Source: Spirochaetales bacterium
GTDB lineage: Bacteria > Spirochaetota > Spirochaetia > DSM-27196 > SLAA01
Length of the DNA: 36,576 nt
Assembly (NCBI GenBank): GCA_007127105.1
Contig: SLAA01000242.1
Location: 1-36,576, forward strand
Direction: 5' to 3'
The stretch's first letter is position 1, and every line of letters begins with the position of its first letter. A program made the translations under genes and the position numbers. A model generated the notes under the pieces. That model was not told the origin of the DNA, made no database searches, and worked only from the letters and a program-made list of their open reading frames with translations. Below, in pieces: positions 27,889-36,576 of the stretch.

Positions 27889-28601
27889 CGATCCACCTCA
27901 TATGCATCAATCACCGCTATCAGGTGCTCAAGCCGCAGCAGCAGCTCGGACACCAGTTCGACCGGATTGCCACCACCGCCCTCGCGCATACTCAGTAAGC
28001 TGAGGAAGGGGCCGGGTTGAAGCTCGTACACGGTGTTCACCTGCTCAATGAGTGCGGAGTAATCTGTCGCTACATCCTCAACTCCACGCAACCGAAGCAG
28101 CCCACGAAAAATTGCCGCCATGGGCCCTGCCCAGGACTTAAGCTCGGCCGCGAGCAGCCTCTTCCGACCCCGTGCGGCAAGTACAAGTTGTCGCAGCGAA
28201 AGAAGGGCGCCCCGCAGCTGGTGCTCCAGCTCATGTCTGAGATTCTTGTGTGAGAACTGCACATGCTCGGTTGGGTCTTCACCAAAAAGCACCTTGTGGC
28301 TTGCGATGATGTCCATGTACTCCATAGGGAAGACATCGGCCGAGGCGGTGAACTCAGCAGTTGTCAGAATGAGCGGTGTAACTCTGTGCTTCTTCAGCAA
28401 ACTACGGCCATCCCTTCCGAAACGCTCCAGCGCGTCCGGACTGCAGTTCTGCAACAGAATAAGAAGGTTGATGTCGGAGCTTTTGTGGCGATAATTGCCG
28501 GCAACATAGCTGCCGTACACCACAACCGAGGAGAGATCCTCGCCATACACCCGGCGAAGAAGATCTAGCAGGCCTTGCTCAATTTCTTGTGTCGTACTCA
28601 T
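27885..28601 (-). CDS. Nucleotidyltransferase-fold protein with altered active-site motif
   Basis: VVVYGSYVAGNYRHKSSDINLLILL resembles GSxxxG...SDxD of the NT fold but reads SDIN. ATGA overlap with the TPM CDS. Confidence 0.75.
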   Translation of the reverse strand: MSTTQEIEQGLLDLLRRVYGEDLSSVVVYGSYVAGNYRHKSSDINLLILLQNCSPDALERFGRDGRSLLKKHRVTPLILTTAEFTASADVFPMEYMDIIASHKVLFGEDPTEHVQFSHKNLRHELEHQLRGALLSLRQLVLAARGRKRLLAAELKSWAGPMAAIFRGLLRLRGVEDVATDYSALIEQVNTVYELQPGPFLSLLSMREGGGGNPVELVSELLLRLEHLIAVIDAYEVDR

Positions 28602-28754
28602 CGGTCACCTCAACCGGATCATGCACCACTTTTTCCGAATGCACAATACGAGGCCTCACCGGATCCGGACGCTCCATAGGCTCTCGGTGGAACTCTGCTC
28701 TGCCACCATCACTCTTCTTGTGTTTTCGCGTCTCTACAGGTATCATAGGCCACT

Positions 28755-30035
28755 ATGTTGGACTTACGTTTTATTGCAGACAACCTCGACGAGGTCAAAG
28801 AGAACATTCGGCGGCGCAACGTTGATGCTGACCCGGATGTAGTGGCAACCCTCTACCGTGAACGCAGCGGTATTATTCAGGAGCTCGAACAGCTACGCTC
28901 GCGTCGTAACGCGGTGGCCTCGGCAATGAAGGGAAAGCTGGAGAATGAAGAGCGTACACGCCTGATAGATGAGGGCAAACAACTCAAGAGCGAGATCCCA
29001 AGCCTTGAGTCCAAGCTTAGCGAGATTGAGACGCGGATGTACACAGAGGCGGAGAAGATCCCAAACATGTCACATCCAGACGCTCCAACCGGCGCTGGCG
29101 AGGAGTCAAACACCGAGATCAAGCGGGTTGGGGAGCCGACCAGTTTTGATTTTATGCCAAAGGATCACGTGCAACTTGGCCAGGATCTGGACCTCTTTGA
29201 CTTCGACACCGCGACCCGAGTCTCGGGCACCAAGTTTTATTATCTCAAGAATGAGGCTGTTTTTCTGGAGCTTGCGCTTTCACGCTACGCCATGGAGGTA
29301 CTCCAGGGCGAAGGCTTCACCCCAATGATCACCCCGGACATTGCCCGTGAAAGCGTTGTTTCCGGCATTGGCTACAACCCTCGCGGAAGTGAGTCCAACA
29401 TCTATAACCTGGAAGACGGTGAAGGCTGTCTGGTTGGTACCGCCGAGATCACCCTGGGGGGCTACTACGGTGGACAAATCCTCGACGTCGAGCAGCTCCC
29501 TATTCGGCTTGCGGGTATATCGCACTGTTTCCGCCGGGAGGCGGGTGCAGCTGGCCAGTTCTCAAAGGGTCTTTATCGGGTGCATCAGTTCACCAAGGTG
29601 GAGATGTTTGTATTAACGCACCCCAACGAGTCGGAAGCCGAGCTAGAACGACTGCGTGGCCTGGAGGAGAGACTCTTCACCGAACTTGAGATTCCGTTCC
29701 GGGTTGTAGATACCTGTACCGGCGACCTTGGTGGCCCGGCTTATCGCAAGTACGACCTGGAGGCATGGATGCCGGGGCGTGGCGAGTCGGGCGACTGGGG
29801 TGAGATCACCAGCACATCGAACTGCACCGACTATCAGTCGCGACGATTAGGCGTACGCTTCCGAGACGGAGGCGACAAGCAGTTTGTTCATATGCTCAAC
29901 GGTACGGCTATTGCTATTTCCCGGGCCTTAATTGCGCTCATTGAGAATCATCAGCAGGCCGACGGCAGCATTCGCATTCCAAAGCGATTGGTTCCCTATA
30001 CCGGTTTTGACAGAATTCCAGCGCGCAAGACATGA
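28755..30035 (+). CDS. serS: Seryl-tRNA synthetase
   Basis: MLDLRFIADNLDEVKENIRRRN, GTAEITLGGYYGGQILDVEQLPIRLAGISHCFRREAGAAG, GLYRVHQFTKVEMF, EITSTSNCTDYQSRRLGVRFR, LNGTAIAISRALIALIENHQQADGSIRIPK. Confidence 0.97.
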   Translation: MLDLRFIADNLDEVKENIRRRNVDADPDVVATLYRERSGIIQELEQLRSRRNAVASAMKGKLENEERTRLIDEGKQLKSEIPSLESKLSEIETRMYTEAEKIPNMSHPDAPTGAGEESNTEIKRVGEPTSFDFMPKDHVQLGQDLDLFDFDTATRVSGTKFYYLKNEAVFLELALSRYAMEVLQGEGFTPMITPDIARESVVSGIGYNPRGSESNIYNLEDGEGCLVGTAEITLGGYYGGQILDVEQLPIRLAGISHCFRREAGAAGQFSKGLYRVHQFTKVEMFVLTHPNESEAELERLRGLEERLFTELEIPFRVVDTCTGDLGGPAYRKYDLEAWMPGRGESGDWGEITSTSNCTDYQSRRLGVRFRDGGDKQFVHMLNGTAIAISRALIALIENHQQADGSIRIPKRLVPYTGFDRIPARKT

Positions 30036-31168
30036 AGGCCCAGAAGCAGATACGAGACAAGTTTGCACACCGCCCCGAGATTGTTGCCGAGATAGGCACG
30101 GCCCACGGCGGTGATCTGGACAAGGCCCGAGATCTCATTGCAGCTGCGGCAAATGCTGGCGCGGACACCGCCAAGTTCCAGTGGGTCATTGCAGACGAGA
30201 TTCTACATCCGGCCACAGGTGAGGTAGAACTGCCTGGTGGGTCCATTCCACTGTATGAGCGCTTTCGCGAACTTGAGCGGGACTCGCGCTTCTACGCCGC
30301 GCTGCGAGACTACTGCCGCGAACTGGACATTGAGTTTCTCTGTACCGCTTTTGGGTCCCGATCGGCGACCGGCCTCATTGAGTTAGGGGTTCGGCGCTTT
30401 AAGGTTGCCTCCCCGGAGCTTAATCATCTACCGCTGCTGCACCAGCTCGACAGACGGAAACACCGTGTAGTCCTTTCCACCGGGGTGTCGTTACTCGCCG
30501 ATATTGAACGGTCGGTGGCCTGCTTCGCCAAGGCCGAGCTCACCCTGCTGCACTGCATTACCGCCTACCCTGCCCCGGAGCGAGAGTACAACCTTTCGGT
30601 TATAGGTGGGCTGAGTTCGGTGTTCGGAGTTCCGGTAGGCGTATCTGATCACTCCCTGGATCCGGTACTGGTGCCGACCATGGCAACTATTCTGGGAGCT
30701 CGGCTCATAGAGAAACACATCCGGCCATCCCATTCCGCAGACGGGCTTGATGACCCTATAGCATTGTCGCCACGCGAGTTCGCTCGCATGTGTGCGCGGG
30801 TTCACACCAGCTCCGACCGTCTGGCAACCGGCAGCTCAAGCGTCGATGCAGAGATAGAAACACTCAAAAGCGAGTTTGGCCGGGACCGGGTAAAAGAGGT
30901 GCTTGGGAACGGGGTAAAACGGTTGGCTGCGAGCGAGGTCAAGAATTACGGACGGTCAAACCGCTCACTGCATGCACTCGTTCATCTGACCGCTGGCACT
31001 GCCATTAGCCGTGAGAACACCGCGTTGCTCCGCACCGAACACTTCCTGCGCCCTGGAATGCCGCCTCACCAGGCCGAGCAGATGTACGGTGCGGTGCTGA
31101 TACGCGATGTCCCCGCAGGAGAGGGCGTAACCTGTGAGGACCTCGTCCAGTTCACAGGCCACCCATAG
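30032..31168 (+). CDS. NeuB/SpsE-family N-acetylneuraminate synthase-like protein with SAF-type C-terminus
   Basis: EIVAEIGTAHGGDLDKARDLIAAAANAGADTAKFQ, FKVASPELNHLPLLHQL, VLSTGVSLLADIERS, LLHCITAYPAPEREYNL, GVSDHSLDPV, GARLIEKHI; C-terminal antifreeze/SAF-like segment. Confidence 0.88.
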   Translation: MKAQKQIRDKFAHRPEIVAEIGTAHGGDLDKARDLIAAAANAGADTAKFQWVIADEILHPATGEVELPGGSIPLYERFRELERDSRFYAALRDYCRELDIEFLCTAFGSRSATGLIELGVRRFKVASPELNHLPLLHQLDRRKHRVVLSTGVSLLADIERSVACFAKAELTLLHCITAYPAPEREYNLSVIGGLSSVFGVPVGVSDHSLDPVLVPTMATILGARLIEKHIRPSHSADGLDDPIALSPREFARMCARVHTSSDRLATGSSSVDAEIETLKSEFGRDRVKEVLGNGVKRLAASEVKNYGRSNRSLHALVHLTAGTAISRENTALLRTEHFLRPGMPPHQAEQMYGAVLIRDVPAGEGVTCEDLVQFTGHP

Positions 31169-31206
31169 AACGACCAGGGGCCATAGGTTGTACCCCCCCG
31201 GCGGAC

Positions 31207-33930
31207 CTATGCCGAATGCTTCAAGAAACGACGTAGTACCAGGTTAAGAATTCCACCTTGTCGGTAGTACTCTACCTCGACCGGACTGTCAATTCGGCAG
31301 ATCGTCGTGAAGCTGCTCAGCTTTCCGTCGGGAGCCGTAGCAGTTACTTTGAGTTCCTGTCCTGGCCTTACATCTTCACTCAGTTCAATATCGAAACTCT
31401 CTTCACCGCTTAAGCCCAAGGATGTGTAGTTCTCGCCCGGAAGAAACTGAAGTGGCAGTATGCCCATCCCTACCAGGTTGCTGCGGTGAATGCGCTCATA
31501 ACTCTCTGCAATCACGGCTCGTATCCCAAGCAGTTGTGTCCCTTTGGCCGCCCAGTCACGGCTTGAACCCATCCCGTAGTCCTTCCCGGCCAGGACAATA
31601 CTCGGAACTCCCTCTTTGCGGTAGAGCTGTCCGGCATCAAAAATGCTCATGACCTCACCGCTTGGCTGATGAGTGGTGAAGCTACCCTCGGTTCCTGGAG
31701 CCATTTTATTGCGGAATCTTATATTGGCAAAGGTGCCGCGCGTCATGACGCGGTCGTTCCCTCGGCGGCTACCGTAGGAGTTAAAGTCCTTCACCTCAAC
31801 CCCTATTGACTGGAGGTACTTTCCGGCCGGGCTGTCCGGATCTATGGCCCCTGCCGGACTGATGTGGTCGGTGGTAATACTGTCGCCCGCCATAACCAGA
31901 ACCCGCGCTGTTTGTATGGGCCCAATGGGCTCCGGCTCCGGGGACATATCCTGGAAAAAGGGTGGCTCCTGAATGTAGGTGCTGTCCTCCTTCCAGTTGT
32001 AGATTGCTGACTCGGGTGACTCAATCCGGTTCCATTCCTCGTTGGAGTCTTCCAGGCCGCTGTAGCTGTTTATGAAGGCCTCACGATTGAGCGCCTGCGA
32101 GACATAACCCGCCAGCTCCTCCTCACTCGGCCAGATTTCGTGCATGTAGACCGGCTTACCGTCCTTGTCGTGACCTAAGGGATCCTTTGCCAGATTAATA
32201 TCCATGCGCCCCGCAACGGCGTAGGCCACAACCAACGGGGGTGAGGTAAGAAAGTTGGCTCGTGTATGAGGGTTAATACGGCCTTCAAAGTTACGGTTAC
32301 CCGAAAGCACTCCGGCCACAACAAGGTTGCCTTCCTCTACCGCCTCCTGAATTTCGGCAGGCAGGGGGCCACTATTTCCAATACAGGTAGTACAGCCATA
32401 GCCAACAAGAAAAAAGCCGAGCGCCTCCAGGTACTGCATAAGCCCGGTACGAATGAGGTACTCGGTCACCACCATGGAACCTGGGGCAAAACTGGTCTTC
32501 ACCCAGGGTCGTGAGCTAAGTCCTCGCTCATGGGCTTTCTTTGCAAGCAGGCCAGCGGCAAGCAGAACTGAAGGGTTGCTGGTATTGGTACAGCTGGTAA
32601 TTGCTGCAATTGCGACATCGCCATGAGTTAGCTCAAAACTCGAGCCGTCCGGCATTGCCACCGGCACTCGTGACTCAAGCGCTGGGCCGGAAACATCGTA
32701 GCCTCGTTTCTCCACCGGAGCCGACAGGGTCTGCTGCCAGACCTGTGGAACCTCGTCCAGGTTTATCCGGTCCTGTGGGCGCTTGGGCCCGGCGATACTT
32801 GGCCTCACCGTCGCCAGGTCCAGCGTCAACACCTCTTCAAAGTCAGGTTCGGGCGTATCTGCGGTGTGGAACATGTTCTGTGCCCGGGCATATGCCTCTA
32901 CCAGCTCAATCTGCTCCTCACTGCGTCCGGTTTGGAACAGGTACTTGAGAGTCTGCTCATCTATGGGGAAGTACCCAACGGTGGCGCCATACTCGGGTGC
33001 CATGTTGGAAAGTGTCGCACGGTCCGGCACCGTCATGGAGCCAATTCCATCTCCGTAGAACTCAACGAACTTGCCAACCACCCCATGCGCACGCAGCATC
33101 TCGGTAATGCGGAGTACCAGGTCGGTTGCGGTTACGCCCGGAGCCATGCTGCCGCTGAGTCGTACCCCAATCACCGCGGGCGCCAACATGGAAACCGGTT
33201 GTCCGAGCATTGCTGCCTCGGCCTCAATTCCACCAACGCCCCAGCCGACGACTCCAAGACCGTTAATCATTGGCGTGTGTGAGTCAGTTCCAACCAGCGA
33301 GTCGAAAAAAGCAAGCTGACCCTTAGCGTCGCTGCTCTGCTGCACAACCTTACCCAGATACTCAAGGTTCACCTGGTGGCAGATCCCACTGGCCGGGGGC
33401 ACAACAGAGAAGTTCTGTAAAGCGCCCTGTCCCCATCGCAGAAACTCGTATCGTTCACGATTCCGCGCAAATTCCAGGTCGGCGTTTTTCTGCAGCGCTT
33501 CGGAGGAATTAAAGTAGTCAACCTGTACCGAGTGATCAATAACCAGATCAACCCCCAGCTCCGGGTTAATTGCCGCCGGATCACCACCAAGGCGTTGCAT
33601 GGCACTTCGCATTGCTGCGAGATCAACAACACAGGGAACCCCGGTGAAGTCCTGTAACAGCACGCGTGCTGGCTTGAACGGAAGCTCAATGCTTCCTGGC
33701 TGCTTTGGGTTGTAGGCAGCTAAGGCCGCGGCGTGTTCCCCGGTAACACCAGGCTTGCCAATGTTGCGAATAACCGACTCCAGCAGAATGCGCACCGAGA
33801 ACGGTAGTCGTTCAACTTCCTTGAAGCCGAGATCTGCGAGTTTTGCCAGTGAGTAGAAGGTATAGGTCGATGTTCCTGACTGCAACTGTGAAAGAAGCTG
33901 CGTATTATCAATGGCGTTGTTGGTTTTCAT
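31207..33930 (-). CDS. acnA: Aconitate hydratase
   Basis: [127 protein letters not shown]. Start at MKTNNAID. Confidence 0.97.
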   Translation of the reverse strand: MKTNNAIDNTQLLSQLQSGTSTYTFYSLAKLADLGFKEVERLPFSVRILLESVIRNIGKPGVTGEHAAALAAYNPKQPGSIELPFKPARVLLQDFTGVPCVVDLAAMRSAMQRLGGDPAAINPELGVDLVIDHSVQVDYFNSSEALQKNADLEFARNRERYEFLRWGQGALQNFSVVPPASGICHQVNLEYLGKVVQQSSDAKGQLAFFDSLVGTDSHTPMINGLGVVGWGVGGIEAEAAMLGQPVSMLAPAVIGVRLSGSMAPGVTATDLVLRITEMLRAHGVVGKFVEFYGDGIGSMTVPDRATLSNMAPEYGATVGYFPIDEQTLKYLFQTGRSEEQIELVEAYARAQNMFHTADTPEPDFEEVLTLDLATVRPSIAGPKRPQDRINLDEVPQVWQQTLSAPVEKRGYDVSGPALESRVPVAMPDGSSFELTHGDVAIAAITSCTNTSNPSVLLAAGLLAKKAHERGLSSRPWVKTSFAPGSMVVTEYLIRTGLMQYLEALGFFLVGYGCTTCIGNSGPLPAEIQEAVEEGNLVVAGVLSGNRNFEGRINPHTRANFLTSPPLVVAYAVAGRMDINLAKDPLGHDKDGKPVYMHEIWPSEEELAGYVSQALNREAFINSYSGLEDSNEEWNRIESPESAIYNWKEDSTYIQEPPFFQDMSPEPEPIGPIQTARVLVMAGDSITTDHISPAGAIDPDSPAGKYLQSIGVEVKDFNSYGSRRGNDRVMTRGTFANIRFRNKMAPGTEGSFTTHQPSGEVMSIFDAGQLYRKEGVPSIVLAGKDYGMGSSRDWAAKGTQLLGIRAVIAESYERIHRSNLVGMGILPLQFLPGENYTSLGLSGEESFDIELSEDVRPGQELKVTATAPDGKLSSFTTICRIDSPVEVEYYRQGGILNLVLRRFLKHSA

Positions 33931-33949
33931 GGACTGCTCCTCGCCTAGG

Positions 33950-33979
33950 ATAATAGCGGGCATTCCCTTGGAACATCAA
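33950..33979 (-). promoter_or_regulatory. Putative acnA promoter
   Basis: Minus strand TTGATG-N18-TATTAT, about 20 bp upstream of the acnA ATG, with GAGGAG as ribosome-binding site. Confidence 0.55.
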
Positions 33980-34009
33980 GCGCAAGCGTGGTAGAGTACA
34001 GTCTACATT

Positions 34010-34028
34010 TGTCGGTCGGCGACCGACA
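34010..34028. promoter_or_regulatory. 19-bp palindrome, candidate repressor operator upstream of fused dehydrogenase
   Basis: TGTCGGTCG-G-CGACCGACA is a perfect 9-bp inverted repeat around one base, 18 bp upstream of the GTG start. Confidence 0.7.
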
Positions 34029-34046
34029 GCTGGAGGTAAAGGCACC

Positions 34047-36576
34047 GTGAAAACTCCTGACAATGACGATATCGACCCGAGTCTCACCTCAGATACCGCT
34101 CGGAAACTCGCTATACATCTCTCTCCGGCAGAGCTTATGCGGCTCTACACAACTATGGTCACCGCGCGCGAAATGGACCTGCTTGAACAGAGTTATACAG
34201 GGCGTGGAGAGGCATTTTTTCATGTCTCGGGTGCAGGGCATGAAGGCACGGTTGTCCTTGCTGAACACCTTGGGCCACAGGACTGGTTACACTGCCACTA
34301 CCGTGACAAGGCCCTTATGCTCGCGCGCGGACTAACGCCCCGGATGTTCTTTCTTTCACTCTTTAACAAAGACGAGTCGCATTCACGTGGCCGTCAGATG
34401 AACGCTCACATGAGCGCGCCGGACTTGAAGGTGCTATCGCTTGTGGGCCCGGTTGGCAATAGTGCATTGCACGCGGCCGGCGTGGCCGAGGTAGTGAAAG
34501 ACCAGGCCGGTGCCCCTCTTGTACTCTGCGGTTTAGGTGACGGCATGACACAGGAAAGCGAGGTACTGGAAGCCATAGGCCACTCGGTGCGCAACAAGCT
34601 GCCGGTACTCTTTGTGGTACAGGACAACGCCTTTGCTATTTCAACCCAGACCACGGGCCAGACCTTTTACAGCATGCCACAGGGCCGTGCCAAACAGTTC
34701 TACGGCATTCCTATTGACTACCTTGACGGCCGCCAACCACATCTGTGTTATGACGGATTTGAGCGCATCTGCGGCGAAATGCGCCAAGATCGCGGGCCTC
34801 GCATTGTGGTGTTTGAAGTGGACCGGCTTTCCAACCACACCAACGCCGACGATCAGCGGGTGTACCGTAGTGCCGACGAAATTGCGCTGGTGAATGAGAG
34901 CGGTGACCCAATTGTTCATTTCCAGAAATACTTGCTGGAGCGCGGAATTGAGCAGGAACGGGTGTACCGCATACCAGAGGAGATCCGCGCGGAGCTGGCC
35001 CCCATTGCCGAGGAGGCCTTCCGGAGTGCCGAGCCTCGTCCCTGTCTGGGAGCGTCTGCACCGCTTCCTGCCAAGGTGGGCCCGGGGGCCCTTGAATACC
35101 GTGGCGATATGAACGCCGTAGGCTCGTCGGAAGGCAAGAAACCGGTCACCATGCTTGAGGCTATTCGCGGCGTCCTGGGGGAGCGCATGGCCGCCGATGA
35201 GCGCGTGTATCTCTTTGGAGAGGATCTTGAGGATCCAAAGGGCGATGTCTTTGGTGTCACCAAAGGACTCACCACCCGCTTTCCAGGCAGGGTGCGTAAC
35301 TCCCCCTTGTCAGAGAGCCTCATTATTGGTGAGTCCATTGGTGAGGCGCTTGCCGGGCGCAGGCCGGTCGCGTTCCTCCAGTTTGCCGACTTCCTTCCTA
35401 TTGCGTACAACCAAATTGTGTCTGAACTTGGTAGCATGTACTGGCGCACCGATGGAGGCTGGCAGGCGCCGGTCATTGTGATGATAACCTGCGGCGGCTA
35501 CAAGCCTGGGCTTGGCCCCTTCCACGCATCAAGCCTTGAGTCCATAGCAACGCATACCCCCGGGATCGACGTTGTAATGCCAAGCACGGCTGGAGATGCC
35601 GCAGGCCTGCTCAACGCGGCATTCGAGTCGGGGCGCCCAACATTGTTCTTCTATCCAAAGACCTGCCTGAACGACCGCGACAACGGCACCTCGCCCGACC
35701 TGGAGAAACACCTCGTCCCGCTTGGGCGGGCTCGCACGCTGCGTTCCGGCGACGACATAAGCTTTGTGTGCTACGGAAACACCGTGGCCCTGTGCCAGCG
35801 GGCCGCCGCCGCGCTGGCGTCAGTCGGAGTCGGATCCGATGTCATTGACCTGCGTTCGCTCATGCCGTGGGATGAGGCGGCGGTACTCGAGTCAGTGCGC
35901 CGCACTCGCCGGGTTATCGTAACCCACGAGGACAACCACAGCGCCGGGTTCGGAGCCGAGGTGCTTGCAACCCTGGCCGAAAAGGCCGGAGTTGCCTTTA
36001 GCTCGCGGCGAGTCACCAGGCCCGACACCTACGTCCCCTGCAACTTTCCAAACCAACTGGAAGTGCTCCCCTCCTTCCGCCGAATTCTTGAAACCGCTGT
36101 GGAGATGCTGGGTGGAACCCTGGAGTGGGAGGCACCGCTCAAGGCGGAGGCGGGTATTCACCTTGTGGAGGCAATTGGCTCCAGCCCCTCGGATGAGTCG
36201 GTCACAGTAGTTGAGTGGAAGGTGAAGCCGGGCGAAGAAGTTGGATCCGGCGACATTCTGGCCGAGCTCGAGGCCGACAAGGCCGCCATTGAGCTCAAGG
36301 CCCAGGTTGGAGGAACCTTTGAGGAGGTGCTGGTACCCGAAGGTGAACTCGTAAAGGTTGGCGCGGTTCTGGCTAAGGTGAGAGTGAGCGGTGCGAGCGG
36401 TCTGGACCGCGAACACTACAAACAAATCACTCGAGAAGATCCCGGCAGTCCCATTATCAGCGGGATTGTCGCCAAGCGGCCCGGAGCGAGCGACGCCGTG
36501 GCCGGTGGGCGTGGTGTAAGCTCGGCGATCAGTGAAGCCGAGAACGCCAGCAGCACCGAGAACGCCAGCAGCACCG
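34047..36576 (+). CDS. Fused 2-oxoacid dehydrogenase E1 alpha + E1 beta + lipoyl domain protein, 3' end outside window
   Basis: Direct translation from GTG 34047 (GGAGG upstream) is open to the window end: E1alpha (GAGHEGTVVLAEHL, HCHYRDKALMLARGL, LCGLGDGMTQESEVLEAI, VVQDNAFAISTQT), E1beta (MLEAIRGVLGERMAADERVYLFGEDL, FADFLPIAYNQIVSELGSMYWRT, LRSLMPWDEAAVLESV), lipoyl (VVEWKVKPGEEVGSGDILAELEADKAAIELKAQVGGTFEEVLVPEGELVKVG). Missing from ORF track. Confidence 0.88.
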   Translation, partial: MKTPDNDDIDPSLTSDTARKLAIHLSPAELMRLYTTMVTAREMDLLEQSYTGRGEAFFHVSGAGHEGTVVLAEHLGPQDWLHCHYRDKALMLARGLTPRMFFLSLFNKDESHSRGRQMNAHMSAPDLKVLSLVGPVGNSALHAAGVAEVVKDQAGAPLVLCGLGDGMTQESEVLEAIGHSVRNKLPVLFVVQDNAFAISTQTTGQTFYSMPQGRAKQFYGIPIDYLDGRQPHLCYDGFERICGEMRQDRGPRIVVFEVDRLSNHTNADDQRVYRSADEIALVNESGDPIVHFQKYLLERGIEQERVYRIPEEIRAELAPIAEEAFRSAEPRPCLGASAPLPAKVGPGALEYRGDMNAVGSSEGKKPVTMLEAIRGVLGERMAADERVYLFGEDLEDPKGDVFGVTKGLTTRFPGRVRNSPLSESLIIGESIGEALAGRRPVAFLQFADFLPIAYNQIVSELGSMYWRTDGGWQAPVIVMITCGGYKPGLGPFHASSLESIATHTPGIDVVMPSTAGDAAGLLNAAFESGRPTLFFYPKTCLNDRDNGTSPDLEKHLVPLGRARTLRSGDDISFVCYGNTVALCQRAAAALASVGVGSDVIDLRSLMPWDEAAVLESVRRTRRVIVTHEDNHSAGFGAEVLATLAEKAGVAFSSRRVTRPDTYVPCNFPNQLEVLPSFRRILETAVEMLGGTLEWEAPLKAEAGIHLVEAIGSSPSDESVTVVEWKVKPGEEVGSGDILAELEADKAAIELKAQVGGTFEEVLVPEGELVKVGAVLAKVRVSGASGLDREHYKQITREDPGSPIISGIVAKRPGASDAVAGGRGVSSAISEAENASSTENASST
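36538..36576 (+). repeat. 18-bp in-frame direct repeat at the window end (two copies)
   Basis: GAGAACGCCAGCAGCACC repeated twice, encoding (ENASST)2 in a linker. Confidence 0.85.

Noticed and set aside
31182-31211. CATAGGT...ACCTATG inverted repeat between the NeuB-like gene and acnA, considered as a bidirectional terminator
   Set aside because: Only 7 bp of stem with a 16-nt loop and no U-tract; overlaps the acnA stop. Too weak to call.
1-36576. Search for CRISPR arrays, tRNA genes, transposases, integrase-flanked islands or toxin-antitoxin pairs
   Set aside because: None was seen on reading the sequence and ORF translations; the Cas4-like features of the DUF2779 protein are not accompanied by any cas gene or repeat array.

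Overview
This 36.6 kb window is a gene-dense bacterial chromosomal segment. Protein resemblance from memory suggests a Spirochaetota-type genome, but that is not tested. I see no CRISPR array, tRNA, rRNA, transposase or recognisable prophage. Most of it is housekeeping or metabolic: ackA, an oligopeptide ABC transporter with a CheY-like regulator, a sigma-54 response regulator, a class II photolyase, an ABC-F ATPase, trpR-trpB2, marC, rhomboid, prfA-prmC-relA/spoT, tpx, trmL, proC, lemA-TPM-nucleotidyltransferase, serS, a NeuB-like synthase, acnA, and a fused E1alpha-E1beta-lipoyl dehydrogenase. Two large CDSs running off the window edges are absent from the supplied ORF track; I found them by direct translation. 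They are a DUF2779-type nuclease at the left end (complement <1..1434) and the fused dehydrogenase at the right end (34047..>36576). The most interesting points are: (i) a trpR-trpB2 unit whose sigma70-like promoter is followed by a perfect 26-bp palindrome over the predicted transcription start; (ii) the Cas4-like plus DEDD-exonuclease-like DUF2779 protein; (iii) a 605-aa cysteine-containing protein of unknown function; (iv) a structured, AT-rich ~385-bp intergenic region with related hairpins and a cryptic lysine-rich reading frame; (v) a 19-bp palindrome upstream of the fused dehydrogenase. I did not find convincing evidence of a completely new multi-gene system. All product calls come from motif recognition by eye; no database search was run.
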